Source of the DNA: an uncultured Calothrix sp.
GTDB taxonomy: Bacteria; Cyanobacteriota; Cyanobacteriia; Cyanobacteriales; Nostocaceae
Direction of reading: 5' to 3'
DNA: 19,567 bases
Assembly: GCA_937884685.1 (NCBI GenBank)
Contig: CAKZYM010000562.1
Span: forward strand, 1 to 19,567
Shown here: piece after piece, positions 1-7,723 of the stretch
How the letters are laid out: every line of letters starts with the position of its first letter
Numbering within the stretch: position 1 is the stretch's first letter
Program-made: the position numbers and the translations under genes
Notes under the pieces: model-generated
What the model saw: only the letters and a program-made list of their open reading frames with translations
Told to the model about the DNA's origin: nothing
The model's database searches: none

Positions 1-7
1 ATCTAAT

Positions 8-1285
8 CTAAATAGCCTTCAAAATTCCATCAATTCCCTGATAAACTGCCGATAATTCCTCATCAGTAATGCAGTAAGGAGCCATTATATAAAGTACATT
101 TCCCAAAGGACGTAACAACAAACCTTTTTCTAAAGCTTTTTCTCTAATCACCAAACCAACTTTATTCAAATAACCAGATTCTTGCTTATTTACAATATTC
201 ATTGCTGCAATCGTACCCGTCACCCGCAACTTTTCAATTTTAGGATTCCCTCGTAAAATTTCAAAATGCTGTAAATGTTTCGCTTCCATACTGCTAAACT
301 TAGGCTGATTTTCTACCATTAATTCCAAAGAAGCCAAACCAGCAGCACATCCCAAAGGGTTAGCTGTATAACTATGTCCGTGATATAAAGTTTTTATCGG
401 GTCGTCGCTATAAAAAGTATCGTAAATTTTTTCAGAACAAATTGTTACCGATAAAGGCAAAAATCCCCCAGTAATCCCTTTGGATAAACAAATTATGTCT
501 GGGGTCACTTGACTCTTAATACAGCCAAACCAATTTCCAGTTCTACCAAACCCAGTCATCACTTCATCAAAAATCAATAAGGTATCAAATTGCTCAACTA
601 ACTTTTTTAAGTTCCGTATAAATTCTGGTCTACACATCCGCATCCCACCAGCACCTTGTACCAGTGGCTCAATAATAATCCCAGCATACTGTTGGGGATT
701 CTGTGATAATTTTTCTTTTAATATAGTTAAAACTTGTTGTTCTTTTTCCTCGACATCAGAATCATTAATATAAGTTTCGGGGAAAGGTAAGAAATCCACC
801 TCGAACAACATATTGGAAAAAACTTGAGAAAAAATCGAACGCGAACCTACAGACATCGCTCCAAAAGTATCTCCGTGATAAGCTCCTTCAAAAGCAATAA
901 ATTTTTGACGCTGCTGATTTTTATTTACCCAATATTGGTAAGCCATTTTCAGTCCGACTTCCACAGCTGTAGAACCGTTATCGGAATAGAAAACTCGATT
1001 TAATCCTTCTGGAAGCTTTTGAATTAATTTTTCTGCAAGTTGTTCTGCTGGTTCGTGAGTAAATCCAGCAAAAATTACCTGTTCCAATTCTTGAGCTTGA
1101 TTGTAGATTGCTTCGGCAATTTTGGGATGGGAATGTCCGTGAATATTCACCCACCAGCTAGAAACACAGTCCATAATTTTGCGACCATCTTCCAGTTCTA
1201 TCCAAATCCCGCTCGCGGATTTTACTTTTAAAGGTTCAGGAGATGTCTTTGCTTGGGTGAAGGGATACCAGATGTGGGGGTGCAT
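8..1285 (-). CDS. bioA: Adenosylmethionine-8-amino-7-oxononanoate aminotransferase
   Basis: Cytoplasmic PLP enzyme of biotin synthesis. It moves the amino group of S-adenosylmethionine to 7-keto-8-aminopelargonate (KAPA), giving 7,8-diaminopelargonate. The 425-residue length is normal for the family, and the gene is complete with stop TAG at 8-10. Visible class-III aminotransferase marks are the N-terminal WYPFTQ (residues 6-11), SDNGSTAVE near 101-109, GAYHGDT at 134-140, FDEVMTGFGRTG at 239-250, and SKG with the likely PLP lysine K269. YHGHSYTANPLG at 301-312 is the BioA-type substrate region that separates it from other omega-aminotransferases. Start is ATG at 1285. It follows the small gene at 1307-1777 on the same strand after 21 bp, so the two are probably co-transcribed. 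No other biotin gene is in the window. Confidence 0.95.
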   Translation of the reverse strand: MHPHIWYPFTQAKTSPEPLKVKSASGIWIELEDGRKIMDCVSSWWVNIHGHSHPKIAEAIYNQAQELEQVIFAGFTHEPAEQLAEKLIQKLPEGLNRVFYSDNGSTAVEVGLKMAYQYWVNKNQQRQKFIAFEGAYHGDTFGAMSVGSRSIFSQVFSNMLFEVDFLPFPETYINDSDVEEKEQQVLTILKEKLSQNPQQYAGIIIEPLVQGAGGMRMCRPEFIRNLKKLVEQFDTLLIFDEVMTGFGRTGNWFGCIKSQVTPDIICLSKGITGGFLPLSVTICSEKIYDTFYSDDPIKTLYHGHSYTANPLGCAAGLASLELMVENQPKFSSMEAKHLQHFEILRGNPKIEKLRVTGTIAAMNIVNKQESGYLNKVGLVIREKALEKGLLLRPLGNVLYIMAPYCITDEELSAVYQGIDGILKAI

Positions 1286-1306
1286 TGAATTTTTAAGGAT
1301 AGTAAT

Positions 1307-1777
1307 TTAATCGAAAGAATAACCAGCGAAGAAAATTTCAAACGGTTCATTCTCATCATATTCATCATAAATAAGAATATATCGACCTTCACCTCTTCCG
1401 ATACTTTCCCAAAATTCTTCTCCTCCGGGATATTCTTCCAAAATACCTTCGTCTAGTAAATCTGGATAATATTCTGCAACTAAAATAGAACGTACCATTT
1501 CCATATTTGGTTTATCTGTACCAAATAAATTGAATAAATCGTCTTGAGAAAGCGGACAAACGGTTAATATATTGGGTCTGTCTCCAACTTTTTCTATATC
1601 TAAAATTGATGCTGTTCCAACTTCTTCTCGATTTGATAATGCTTCTTCAATAGTTTCTGGCTGGTCTTCGCTTCCATAATAACGACCAGCTTTAAATTCT
1701 CGTTCCCGTAGCTTTTGTAATGTAAAGTTAATATCTTCCTCGTAAGGAACAAAATAATGCCAAGGTTCTCCACCCAT
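1307..1777 (-). CDS. Conserved-looking acidic protein of unknown function, upstream of bioA
   Basis: I do not recognise a named family. The 156-residue product is acidic and soluble, with no signal peptide or membrane segment. Visible marks are an N-terminal MGGEPWHYFVPYE, then FTLQKLREREFKAGRYY (about residues 18-34), which reads as an amphipathic helix. A middle stretch SILDIEKV follows, and the end, RYILIYDEYDENEPFEIFFA plus GYSFD, has beta-strand character. Translation is well supported: AAGGAG at 1787-1792 (minus strand) lies 9 nt upstream of the ATG. The stop is 21 bp before bioA. Its start is only 72 bp from the divergent DUF433 gene. A role in regulating or using biotin is possible from position alone; nothing in the protein shows it. 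Confidence 0.75.
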   Translation of the reverse strand: MGGEPWHYFVPYEEDINFTLQKLREREFKAGRYYGSEDQPETIEEALSNREEVGTASILDIEKVGDRPNILTVCPLSQDDLFNLFGTDKPNMEMVRSILVAEYYPDLLDEGILEEYPGGEEFWESIGRGEGRYILIYDEYDENEPFEIFFAGYSFD

Positions 1778-1812
1778 TTATAGCAACTCCTTTAATAACT
1801 TCCACCGACTAC

Positions 1813-1818
1813 TATAAT
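1813..1818 (+). promoter_or_regulatory. Candidate -10 box for the DUF433/DUF5615 module
   Basis: A perfect TATAAT lies 31 nt upstream of the DUF433 ATG within the 72-bp divergent spacer. No good -35 is seen at the expected distance. On the other strand the overlapping bases read TATAGT, so the two divergent units may have overlapping promoters. AT-rich DNA gives such boxes by chance. Confidence 0.3.
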
Positions 1819-1849
1819 GGAGGCTACAAGCCGATTACATAGTTAAAAC

Positions 1850-2080
1850 ATGGAAAACCTTAATCGGATTACCGTTAATGCTCATGTTTGTTTAGGTCAA
1901 CCAACAATAAGAGGTATGCGAATTACCGTTAGCGTTATTCTCAAAATGCTTGCAGGTGGTAATTCTATAGAAGATGTACTAAAAGCTTATCCAGAATTAG
2001 AAGCTGAAGATGTAAACCAAGCTCTTAAATATGCTGCTTGGGTCGTTTCCGAACAAATTCAAATTATTCCAACAGCTTAA
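1850..2080 (+). CDS. DUF433 domain protein, probable antitoxin
   Basis: This 76-residue protein matches the DUF433 family (COG2442): I-T-V-N near the start, then the hallmark G-x-P-x-I-R-G-x-R-I-T-V (residues 16-27), then LKMLAGGNSIEDVLKAYPEL and a C-terminal helix EDVNQALKYAAWVV. DUF433 proteins have a winged-helix fold and are usually paired with PIN-like toxins as the DNA-binding antitoxin. Here the partner (DUF5615) starts 9 bp after the stop, which fits an antitoxin-first operon, and the protein may repress its own promoter. ATG at 1850 has no clear Shine-Dalgarno. The family call is firm. Antitoxin function is inferred from family and pairing. Confidence 0.88.
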   Translation: MENLNRITVNAHVCLGQPTIRGMRITVSVILKMLAGGNSIEDVLKAYPELEAEDVNQALKYAAWVVSEQIQIIPTA

Positions 2081-2089
2081 AGGTGTAGG

Positions 2090-2464
2090 GTGACTAATAT
2101 CAAGCTGCTAGCCGATATGAATATTTCTCCAGTAACTGTCAGCGATTTACAGTTAAAAGGATGGAATGTAATTCGAGTCGTAGAAATTTTACCGGCTACA
2201 GCGTCGGATTTACAAATACTAGAATTTGCTCGTGAAGAGGAGCGAGTAATTGTAAGCCAAGACTTAGATTTTTCTATGTTGTTAGCTGTGGGTGGCTACA
2301 ATCAGCCAAGTTTAATAACTCTAAGATTGTCGTTTACAGACCCAGAAGTCGTAACCGCAAAGATTCTTCAAGCTTTACCTCAAATAGAAGAAATTCTTAC
2401 TCAAGGTGCTGCTGTCACTATAGAAGACAATAATATACGTATTCGTAAACTCCCAATTAAATAA
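2090..2464 (+). CDS. DUF5615 PIN-like protein, probable toxin
   Basis: A 124-residue protein of the DUF5615/COG4634 type, a compact PIN-like nuclease relative. The N-terminal strand LLADMNISP (6-14) carries the conserved Asp. The WNVIRV and ATASDLQILEFA segments follow, then EERVIVSQDLDF with the second acidic cluster, and a final strand PSLITLRLSF. These acidic residues would bind the metal for RNA cleavage. Start is GTG at 2090: no ATG fits better, and AGG-rich sequence at 2081-2089 supplies a ribosome site. It lies 9 bp after DUF433, so the two are probably translationally linked. Whether it is an active RNase toxin cannot be told from sequence. Confidence 0.85.
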   Translation: MTNIKLLADMNISPVTVSDLQLKGWNVIRVVEILPATASDLQILEFAREEERVIVSQDLDFSMLLAVGGYNQPSLITLRLSFTDPEVVTAKILQALPQIEEILTQGAAVTIEDNNIRIRKLPIK

Positions 2465-2575
2465 ATAATCTAAAAATTAACCGAAAAGCAAACAATAACT
2501 AACCAGCAATTAACTTTTCCTTAAATTAATGCTATAATAGTATTCTTGTTTGTAATCAATAATCATAATTGTAAT

Positions 2576-2605
2576 CCCCCTCTCCATAGAAAGAAGAAGG
2601 GGTTT
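2576..2605. terminator. Weak candidate terminator in a convergent gap
   Basis: CCCCCTCT at 2576-2583 can pair with AGAAGGGG at 2595-2602 (seven pairs and one C-A mismatch, 11-nt loop), followed by TTTGTT on the plus strand. It sits between the converging DUF5615 and Ycf45/R3H genes. The mismatch and short T-run make it weak. Confidence 0.3.
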
Positions 2606-2646
2606 GTTATGATGCACGCTTTTAAATAAATAGAGATAGGGAAAAG

Positions 2647-4395
2647 TTAAGCAGGGAAAATTCTTAGTCTCCGATTTGGTTCTTCCCCAAAGCTATTGGA
2701 TTTGAGTCGATAATGTTCGACCAGTTCATGCTGCATTTTTCGCACTTGTGAAGAACGCGGTAGTAATTCTACTGGCTGCCCTTTAGGAATTACTATTTGT
2801 TCAACTGCAAGTCTAGCTTCTTCTAAAGCGTCAATTTCATCATCGCTGCCGTTGTGGAGAAATAATTGTAATTCACGCTCGTCAGCTACTTCCGGCTCGT
2901 CGATATTTAACAACCGACGCAAACCGCGAGTAATTTGAGGAATGGTGCTTGACTTAATCATGTGTATTGGCACTTGACGAGCTTTCGCCATTTGTCGCAA
3001 CTTCGCATGATTTTTGACGTGCGATCGCAAAGCTAAAATTGCATCTGCACTGTCAATATCTTTTGTTAACACTACTGGTAAATGAAGAACTCCAACTACC
3101 TGGTCTAGTTGACTGCGACTCACGCCGTATGGGTAGATATGTAAGGGTAAATCTTCACCATTCGGACCGGAGTCTTTATGGCTATTACTCTCAAAACCGT
3201 TAGAGTTATTGAAAGATTGATCTAATAAACGGTCAAATTCGCTGCGTCCGGAACCATTTCCATTTTGATATTCGGCATTTAGCGGTACTAAAGGACGCAT
3301 TTGCCCGGATGCTCTCCAACCCTTGGATTTGCTAGAGCCTCGTCCGCGAAAAGTATCTTCTCCTAATGCAGTTTGTGAAGCTCCACCGTTAATAGCGGTT
3401 AACTGACGAGCAATCGCCACTTTGCCGTTATCATCTATGGTTCTCACTTGCGGACTCGGCTGTCTTCCTCTCAAAAGATTATCTATAGTGTCAGCAACGC
3501 TTTCATGAACTACCCAACGCTGTCTTTCTTGCATTTCAACAGCAATTTCAAAGGTAGGAGGTGCTTTGCGCTCTAAAACTGTTTTTTGAGAACCTCGCCT
3601 TCTGGCTTCATCATCTCCCAAAGTCACAGCCTGTATACCACCCACCAAATCAGAAAGGGTGGGATTTTTTATTAAGTTTTCTATTTGATTACCGTGTGCC
3701 GTACCAATTAATTGTACGCCGCGCTCGGCAATGGTACGAGATGCTAAAGCTTCTAACTCCGTACCAATTTCATCAATAACAATCACCTCCGGCATATGGT
3801 TTTCCACTGCCTCAATCATTACTTGATGTTGTTGGTCTGGATGAGCAACCTGCATTCGTCTTGCTTTACCAATCGCTCGATGGGGAACATCACCATCTCC
3901 AGCAATCTCATTTGACGTGTCAATAATTACTACCCGTTTATCAAGCTCATCCGCTAAAACACGGGCAATTTCTCTTAAAACAGTAGTTTTTCCCACACCG
4001 GGACGACCAAGCATTAGAATTGATTGACCGTTTTCTACCAAATCACGAATCATGGAAATTGTGCCATGAATCGCACGTCCGACACGGCAGGTTAAGCCGA
4101 TAATTTTGCCGGTGCGGTTGCGAATTGCGCTAATCCGGTGTAAAGTTTGCTCTATTCCTGCGCGATTATCTCCGCCGAAAGTCCCTACTCGTACAATACA
4201 ATCGTCTATTTGTTGCTGAGTAATGGGCGTTTCGCTTAGATATTCGGCTCCAGAAGGGAATCGTGCTTCCGGGCAACGACCCAGATCCAAGACCACTTCT
4301 ACTAAACTATCTCTTTGAGGATGCTGTTCAAGCATCTGCCGCAAATCTTGGGGCAATATGGCTAATAATTTTCGGAGGTCGTCTGTAATCGTCAT
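2647..4395 (-). CDS. Ycf45/SpoIIIAA-like AAA ATPase with C-terminal R3H domain
   Basis: A 582-residue protein combining an ATPase and a nucleic-acid-binding domain. Residues about 1-300 are a SpoIIIAA/Ycf45-type P-loop ATPase: Walker A GRPGVGKTT (130-138), an IIDTSNEIAGDGDVP motif (158-171) and Walker B VIVIDEIG (204-211). A Ser/Gly/Asn-rich low-complexity linker lies around 330-400. A second globular segment then begins with HIYPYGVSRSQLD. The C-terminus holds an R3H domain with the R-x3-H signature (RKMQH), a single-stranded nucleic-acid-binding motif. The frame stays open to a TTG at 4431, but that codon lies inside a palindrome and adds 12 residues unlike the family. ATG at 4395 (MTITDDLRKLL) is preferred, though it has no clear ribosome site. 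It follows ldpA by 60 bp. The substrate is unknown. Ycf45 is also encoded in some red-algal plastid genomes. Confidence 0.88.
   Translation of the reverse strand: MTITDDLRKLLAILPQDLRQMLEQHPQRDSLVEVVLDLGRCPEARFPSGAEYLSETPITQQQIDDCIVRVGTFGGDNRAGIEQTLHRISAIRNRTGKIIGLTCRVGRAIHGTISMIRDLVENGQSILMLGRPGVGKTTVLREIARVLADELDKRVVIIDTSNEIAGDGDVPHRAIGKARRMQVAHPDQQHQVMIEAVENHMPEVIVIDEIGTELEALASRTIAERGVQLIGTAHGNQIENLIKNPTLSDLVGGIQAVTLGDDEARRRGSQKTVLERKAPPTFEIAVEMQERQRWVVHESVADTIDNLLRGRQPSPQVRTIDDNGKVAIARQLTAINGGASQTALGEDTFRGRGSSKSKGWRASGQMRPLVPLNAEYQNGNGSGRSEFDRLLDQSFNNSNGFESNSHKDSGPNGEDLPLHIYPYGVSRSQLDQVVGVLHLPVVLTKDIDSADAILALRSHVKNHAKLRQMAKARQVPIHMIKSSTIPQITRGLRRLLNIDEPEVADERELQLFLHNGSDDEIDALEEARLAVEQIVIPKGQPVELLPRSSQVRKMQHELVEHYRLKSNSFGEEPNRRLRIFPA
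3021..3028. repeat. HIP1 octamer GCGATCGC
   Basis: Perfect HIP1 palindrome inside the Ycf45/R3H gene. Confidence 0.9.
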
Positions 4396-4426
4396 ACTTT
4401 TTATGGTGACGTTTTTAGAGATAGGG

Positions 4427-4444
4427 GACAAGCCAAGGCTTGTC
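4427..4444. repeat. Perfect 8-bp palindromic hairpin between ldpA and the R3H gene
   Basis: GACAAGCC-AA-GGCTTGTC: 8 bp of perfect pairing with a 2-base centre, flanked by ATA and TAT that can pair beyond a GGG bulge (4421-4447). It begins 11 nt after the ldpA stop in transcript direction. No T-run follows on the minus strand, so it is not a classical terminator. An mRNA-processing hairpin, a protein-binding site or a dispersed repeat copy are all possible. Confidence 0.6.
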
Positions 4445-4455
4445 TATTGATGCTC

Positions 4456-5604
4456 TTAATACTTGAGTTGGGAAACTAACTCATTTGCAAGGGATACAGC
4501 TTGCCAAAGCAGTGCTGGTTTTTCTTCGAGTTTCGCAGCTACTCCAACATGTTCTCTTATCACCTCCTTTGGTTCTAATTGTTCCAAAACTGGTAAGAGC
4601 AATTTTCGAGCGTAGCTACCATAAGCTACACCAGCAATGGATTTACCGGAACTTGAACGTGATGTAAAAGAGACAAGACCATTCTCTCTCATCTTTACAC
4701 TTGTTTGTGTTGTTAATTCCTTCAACAATCCCATTGCCTTTGATTTCGGCACGGTGTAACTATTTGTACCACCAGCCAACTGCACATATCCTGGTAAATT
4801 TGCTCTTAATACTTTGGAACCGAATTTTACAGCAGCTAATGTAGTCCCCGAACCAATGTCACCGCTCATTGACCTGCCGTCGGTTTGCCATATATTCACG
4901 CAGTGAAGCGGGGAGATTGCATCGTACAAACTATGTAGATAATCAATCACCTCTTTGCCATCCGGACAACTGATGGCTACTAACTTCAAATGTTCGACGT
5001 AAGGCGAAATCGTCTGCCACAATCGTTTAAACTCTGCCAAACGCCCAACAGTTGTATGAATTTCTACAGCATCCACTCCAGATTTCAGTATCAAAGGTGC
5101 GATTGCTCCATTATCTGTTGCATAAGATACCGCTTCTATATTATCATACGGACATACTGGAAGGCAACGACCGCAGCCATAACACTTTTCAGACAAAACG
5201 CCTGCTTTGTTGTATTTTATACTATTAAATGTAATAGCTTGTGCGGGACAGATACCCTCGCATGGTCGAGAACATTCAGGTGGACATTGAGTAGAATCAA
5301 ATTCTGCTTTACGGAAATGGGGGTCTTCGCCATCGTTTAAGCTAACCATCAATAAAGGTCTTCCTTGATAAAGAAAGCCTCGTTTGCGAGCAGCAGCACC
5401 AAGAATTTCAGCAGCTTGTAATCCCGCTTGGGCTGCAACAATTACAGCCGGGTCGGCAGCTACATCTATGCAGTCAGCCCCAGCTAGGGTATAAGCTAAT
5501 GTTAAACTTCTAACCGCAGGCAGATGTTGGAAGCTGGCTCCACAAATCAGCTTGAACCAGCGACCTTCTTTTAGCGATAGTAGGGGGTTAAACAAATCAG
5601 TCAC
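4456..5604 (-). CDS. ldpA: LdpA, Fe-S circadian-clock input protein
   Basis: LdpA (light-dependent period) couples the cellular redox state to the cyanobacterial circadian clock; in Synechococcus elongatus its loss fixes a short period and alters CikA levels. This 382-residue protein has the expected layout: an N-terminal family domain (RWFKLICGASFQHLP, residues 15-29), then two 4Fe-4S motifs. The first is C107-x3-C111-x3-C115-x3-C119-P, the second C141-x2-C144-x2-C147-x3-C151-P. The C-terminal LdpA domain follows, including LRANLPGYVQLAGGTNSYTV. All eight cluster cysteines are present. Start is GTG at 5604: an in-frame TAG lies shortly upstream and no earlier ATG exists. It lies 50 bp downstream of a histidine kinase gene and 60 bp upstream of the Ycf45/R3H gene, all on one strand. 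Confidence 0.93.
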   Translation of the reverse strand: MTDLFNPLLSLKEGRWFKLICGASFQHLPAVRSLTLAYTLAGADCIDVAADPAVIVAAQAGLQAAEILGAAARKRGFLYQGRPLLMVSLNDGEDPHFRKAEFDSTQCPPECSRPCEGICPAQAITFNSIKYNKAGVLSEKCYGCGRCLPVCPYDNIEAVSYATDNGAIAPLILKSGVDAVEIHTTVGRLAEFKRLWQTISPYVEHLKLVAISCPDGKEVIDYLHSLYDAISPLHCVNIWQTDGRSMSGDIGSGTTLAAVKFGSKVLRANLPGYVQLAGGTNSYTVPKSKAMGLLKELTTQTSVKMRENGLVSFTSRSSSGKSIAGVAYGSYARKLLLPVLEQLEPKEVIREHVGVAAKLEEKPALLWQAVSLANELVSQLKY

Positions 5605-5654
5605 ACTTCTATTATGCTACGTGACAGAAAAAATAGATGACGATTATGCTCAAT

Positions 5655-6980
5655 TTAATGTTTTTCTTGTTTCGCGAGATTTTGTTGGGTTGGAAGTTCA
5701 ATAATAAATTCTGTTCCTTTTCCTGGAGAAGAATTACAAATAAGCTTACCCAAATGCTTTTGTACTATGATTTGATAGCAAATGGATAACCCAAGTCCAC
5801 GACCTTTCCCTACAGGTTTTGTGGTAAAGAAAGGGTCGAATATGCATCTACGAATTTTTTCTGGTATTCCTATTCCATTATCTGCTATTGAGATTCTTGC
5901 AATGCTTCCGCACTCCATAACCTCCGTACTAATAGAAATAGTATGAGTATGATTAAAATCCGCTGCTTTGTTTTTCGCTTGAAAATTCTCTGCTTCTTCG
6001 TTTAAAGCGTCAACAGCATTATTTAGTAAATGCATAAACACTTGATTAAGTTCGCTAGGAAAACATGCTATGCGGGGTAAATCATCGTATTCTTTAATGA
6101 TTGCAATTCCATCGCGATAATCAGTTTTTCTAAATCGGTGCTGTAACATTAACAAAGTACTTTCTATACCTTGATGAATATTAACTTGCTTGTAAGAAGC
6201 TTCATCATGTCGAGAGAAGTTTTGTAGTGCAACTACAATTGAACGGATACGCTCTGCTCCTCTATGCATTGCATCCATTAATAATTCCGAATCATTAATT
6301 AAAAAATCTAGGTCTATCTCTTCTTTTATTTTTTTTATATTCTCGTTAGGATGTGGATATTCTTGCTGATAAGTTTCAACTAAATTAACTAAATTCCTTA
6401 AATACTCGTTAACGTATTCCAAATTTCCGTAGATAAAGCTAACTGGATTATTTACTTCATGAGCGATACCTGCGACTAAATGTCCTAAAGCAACCATTTT
6501 TTCATTTTGGATTTGCTGCACTTGGGCTACTTGCAAATTGTCTAAGGTTTCCTGCAATAAAGTATTTTTTTTATTGAGTGTAATCTGTAAAGAACGTAAA
6601 TTTATTTGATTTTCTATTCTTGATATTACTTCTGCGGCATAAAACGGTTTGCTTATATAGTCCGAACCCCCTACATCAAAAGCCCTAACTTTATCTACTA
6701 CATCATCAAGTGCGCTGATAAATATTACTGGAACCCCACTAGTTTTTTCGTCAGCTTTTAGTTGTTTACAAACTTCATAGCCGTCCATTTCTGGCATATT
6801 TATATCGAGCAAAATTAAATCTGGCAAAATAACCTTACAGGCATTTAATGCTATCTTACCGTTTAAAGCTTTGCGAACTTCGTAACCTTGTGTTGTTAGC
6901 ATTGCCGATAAAAGCCGCAAGTTATCGGGAGTATCATCTACTACTAATATATTGGACTTATAATTTTTATTAGAATACAT
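5655..6980 (-). CDS. Receiver-histidine kinase hybrid without sensor domain
   Basis: A 441-residue cytoplasmic signalling protein. Residues about 10-130 are a CheY-like receiver: acidic pair D15/D16, phospho-acceptor D59 in DLILLDINMPEMDG, and K111 in SKPF. A short coiled coil (about 131-163) leads to an H-box with phosphorylatable H174 (LVAGIAHEVNNPV). The ATPase half has the N-box LNQVFMHLLNNAVDAL, the G1 box ADNGIGIPE, the F-box FDPFFTTKP and the G2 box GKGRGLGLS. All catalytic motifs are intact. There is no transmembrane, PAS or GAF segment, so input must come through phosphorylation of the receiver by another kinase. This is a common cyanobacterial architecture. The ATG at 6980 has only a weak ribosome site. 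The stop is 50 bp before ldpA. The cognate partner cannot be named from sequence. Confidence 0.92.
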   Translation of the reverse strand: MYSNKNYKSNILVVDDTPDNLRLLSAMLTTQGYEVRKALNGKIALNACKVILPDLILLDINMPEMDGYEVCKQLKADEKTSGVPVIFISALDDVVDKVRAFDVGGSDYISKPFYAAEVISRIENQINLRSLQITLNKKNTLLQETLDNLQVAQVQQIQNEKMVALGHLVAGIAHEVNNPVSFIYGNLEYVNEYLRNLVNLVETYQQEYPHPNENIKKIKEEIDLDFLINDSELLMDAMHRGAERIRSIVVALQNFSRHDEASYKQVNIHQGIESTLLMLQHRFRKTDYRDGIAIIKEYDDLPRIACFPSELNQVFMHLLNNAVDALNEEAENFQAKNKAADFNHTHTISISTEVMECGSIARISIADNGIGIPEKIRRCIFDPFFTTKPVGKGRGLGLSICYQIIVQKHLGKLICNSSPGKGTEFIIELPTQQNLAKQEKH

Positions 6981-7723
6981 TTCTTGCCTAAAAGGACGTA
7001 AAATAAACCATTTTTTATCAATAAAATTGATTGCTAATTAAACTAAATAAATGTAAAACAAGCTGCTACTATCAGCTAGTATATTTGATTTATGAATGAA
7101 ATAATAAGCATTTTTTTGATTAATTAATTATCTACTTACTTGATTTTATATGGATTGATTTTCTATAATTATTTGATTGGGCTTGGTAATATCTAATTTG
7201 ATGATTTATTTAAATTTACTGAGAAGATACAGGCGAATAATATAAAAAAAGGTAATACTAAGAGCTAGTCTGTTTACGAAGTTTGCTTATCTTTTTCTAA
7301 ATAGCTTTATAGCTATTAAAAAATCGTATATAAGTATAAAAAATACTGAATAAATGTATTTTCAATTAATACCAGTTACTTCTTTTTTTTATAAATTCAT
7401 CTCATTAATACATCAAATATATAGTACCTAATTATTTTATAAAGCATAAACAGCTATTGAATCTAAATCTTTTAAAATACTGTAATATCCCCAACTAATA
7501 CATTGATTAAATCTCATTCAACTACTTGCCCTTTTTCACTTTAGAGTTTACAGTCAATCTATTTTTATAAACTAAATAGCCAAATTTAGCATATTGACTA
7601 TAAAAAATAATAATCCCATATTAACCTTTTTAAGAGTATCTTATATAACAATGTTTAACTTTAGAGACAATTATTTAATATCAGAGTGTAGATCAACCAG
7701 CTTTATATTTCCTATGAGACTAT
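6981..7723. other. AT-rich non-coding gap between two signalling genes
   Basis: These 743 bp lie between the receiver-GGDEF-EAL gene and the receiver-kinase gene. No convincing reading frame, tRNA or GC-rich hairpin is visible. One perfect but AT-rich hairpin, AATAGCT-TTAT-AGCTATT, lies at 7300-7317. The promoter and leader of the kinase gene must be here, but no -35/-10 pair stands out from the background. Confidence 0.6.

Noticed and set aside
4396..4431. TTG at 4431 as start of the Ycf45/R3H gene
   Set aside because: It lies within the palindrome, has no ribosome site, and adds residues unlike the family start; ATG 4395 fits.
4990..5340. 116-codon plus-strand frame
   Set aside because: Fully antisense to ldpA, whose two Fe-S motifs are intact in the other strand; Cys/Arg-rich composition is a mirror of that gene.
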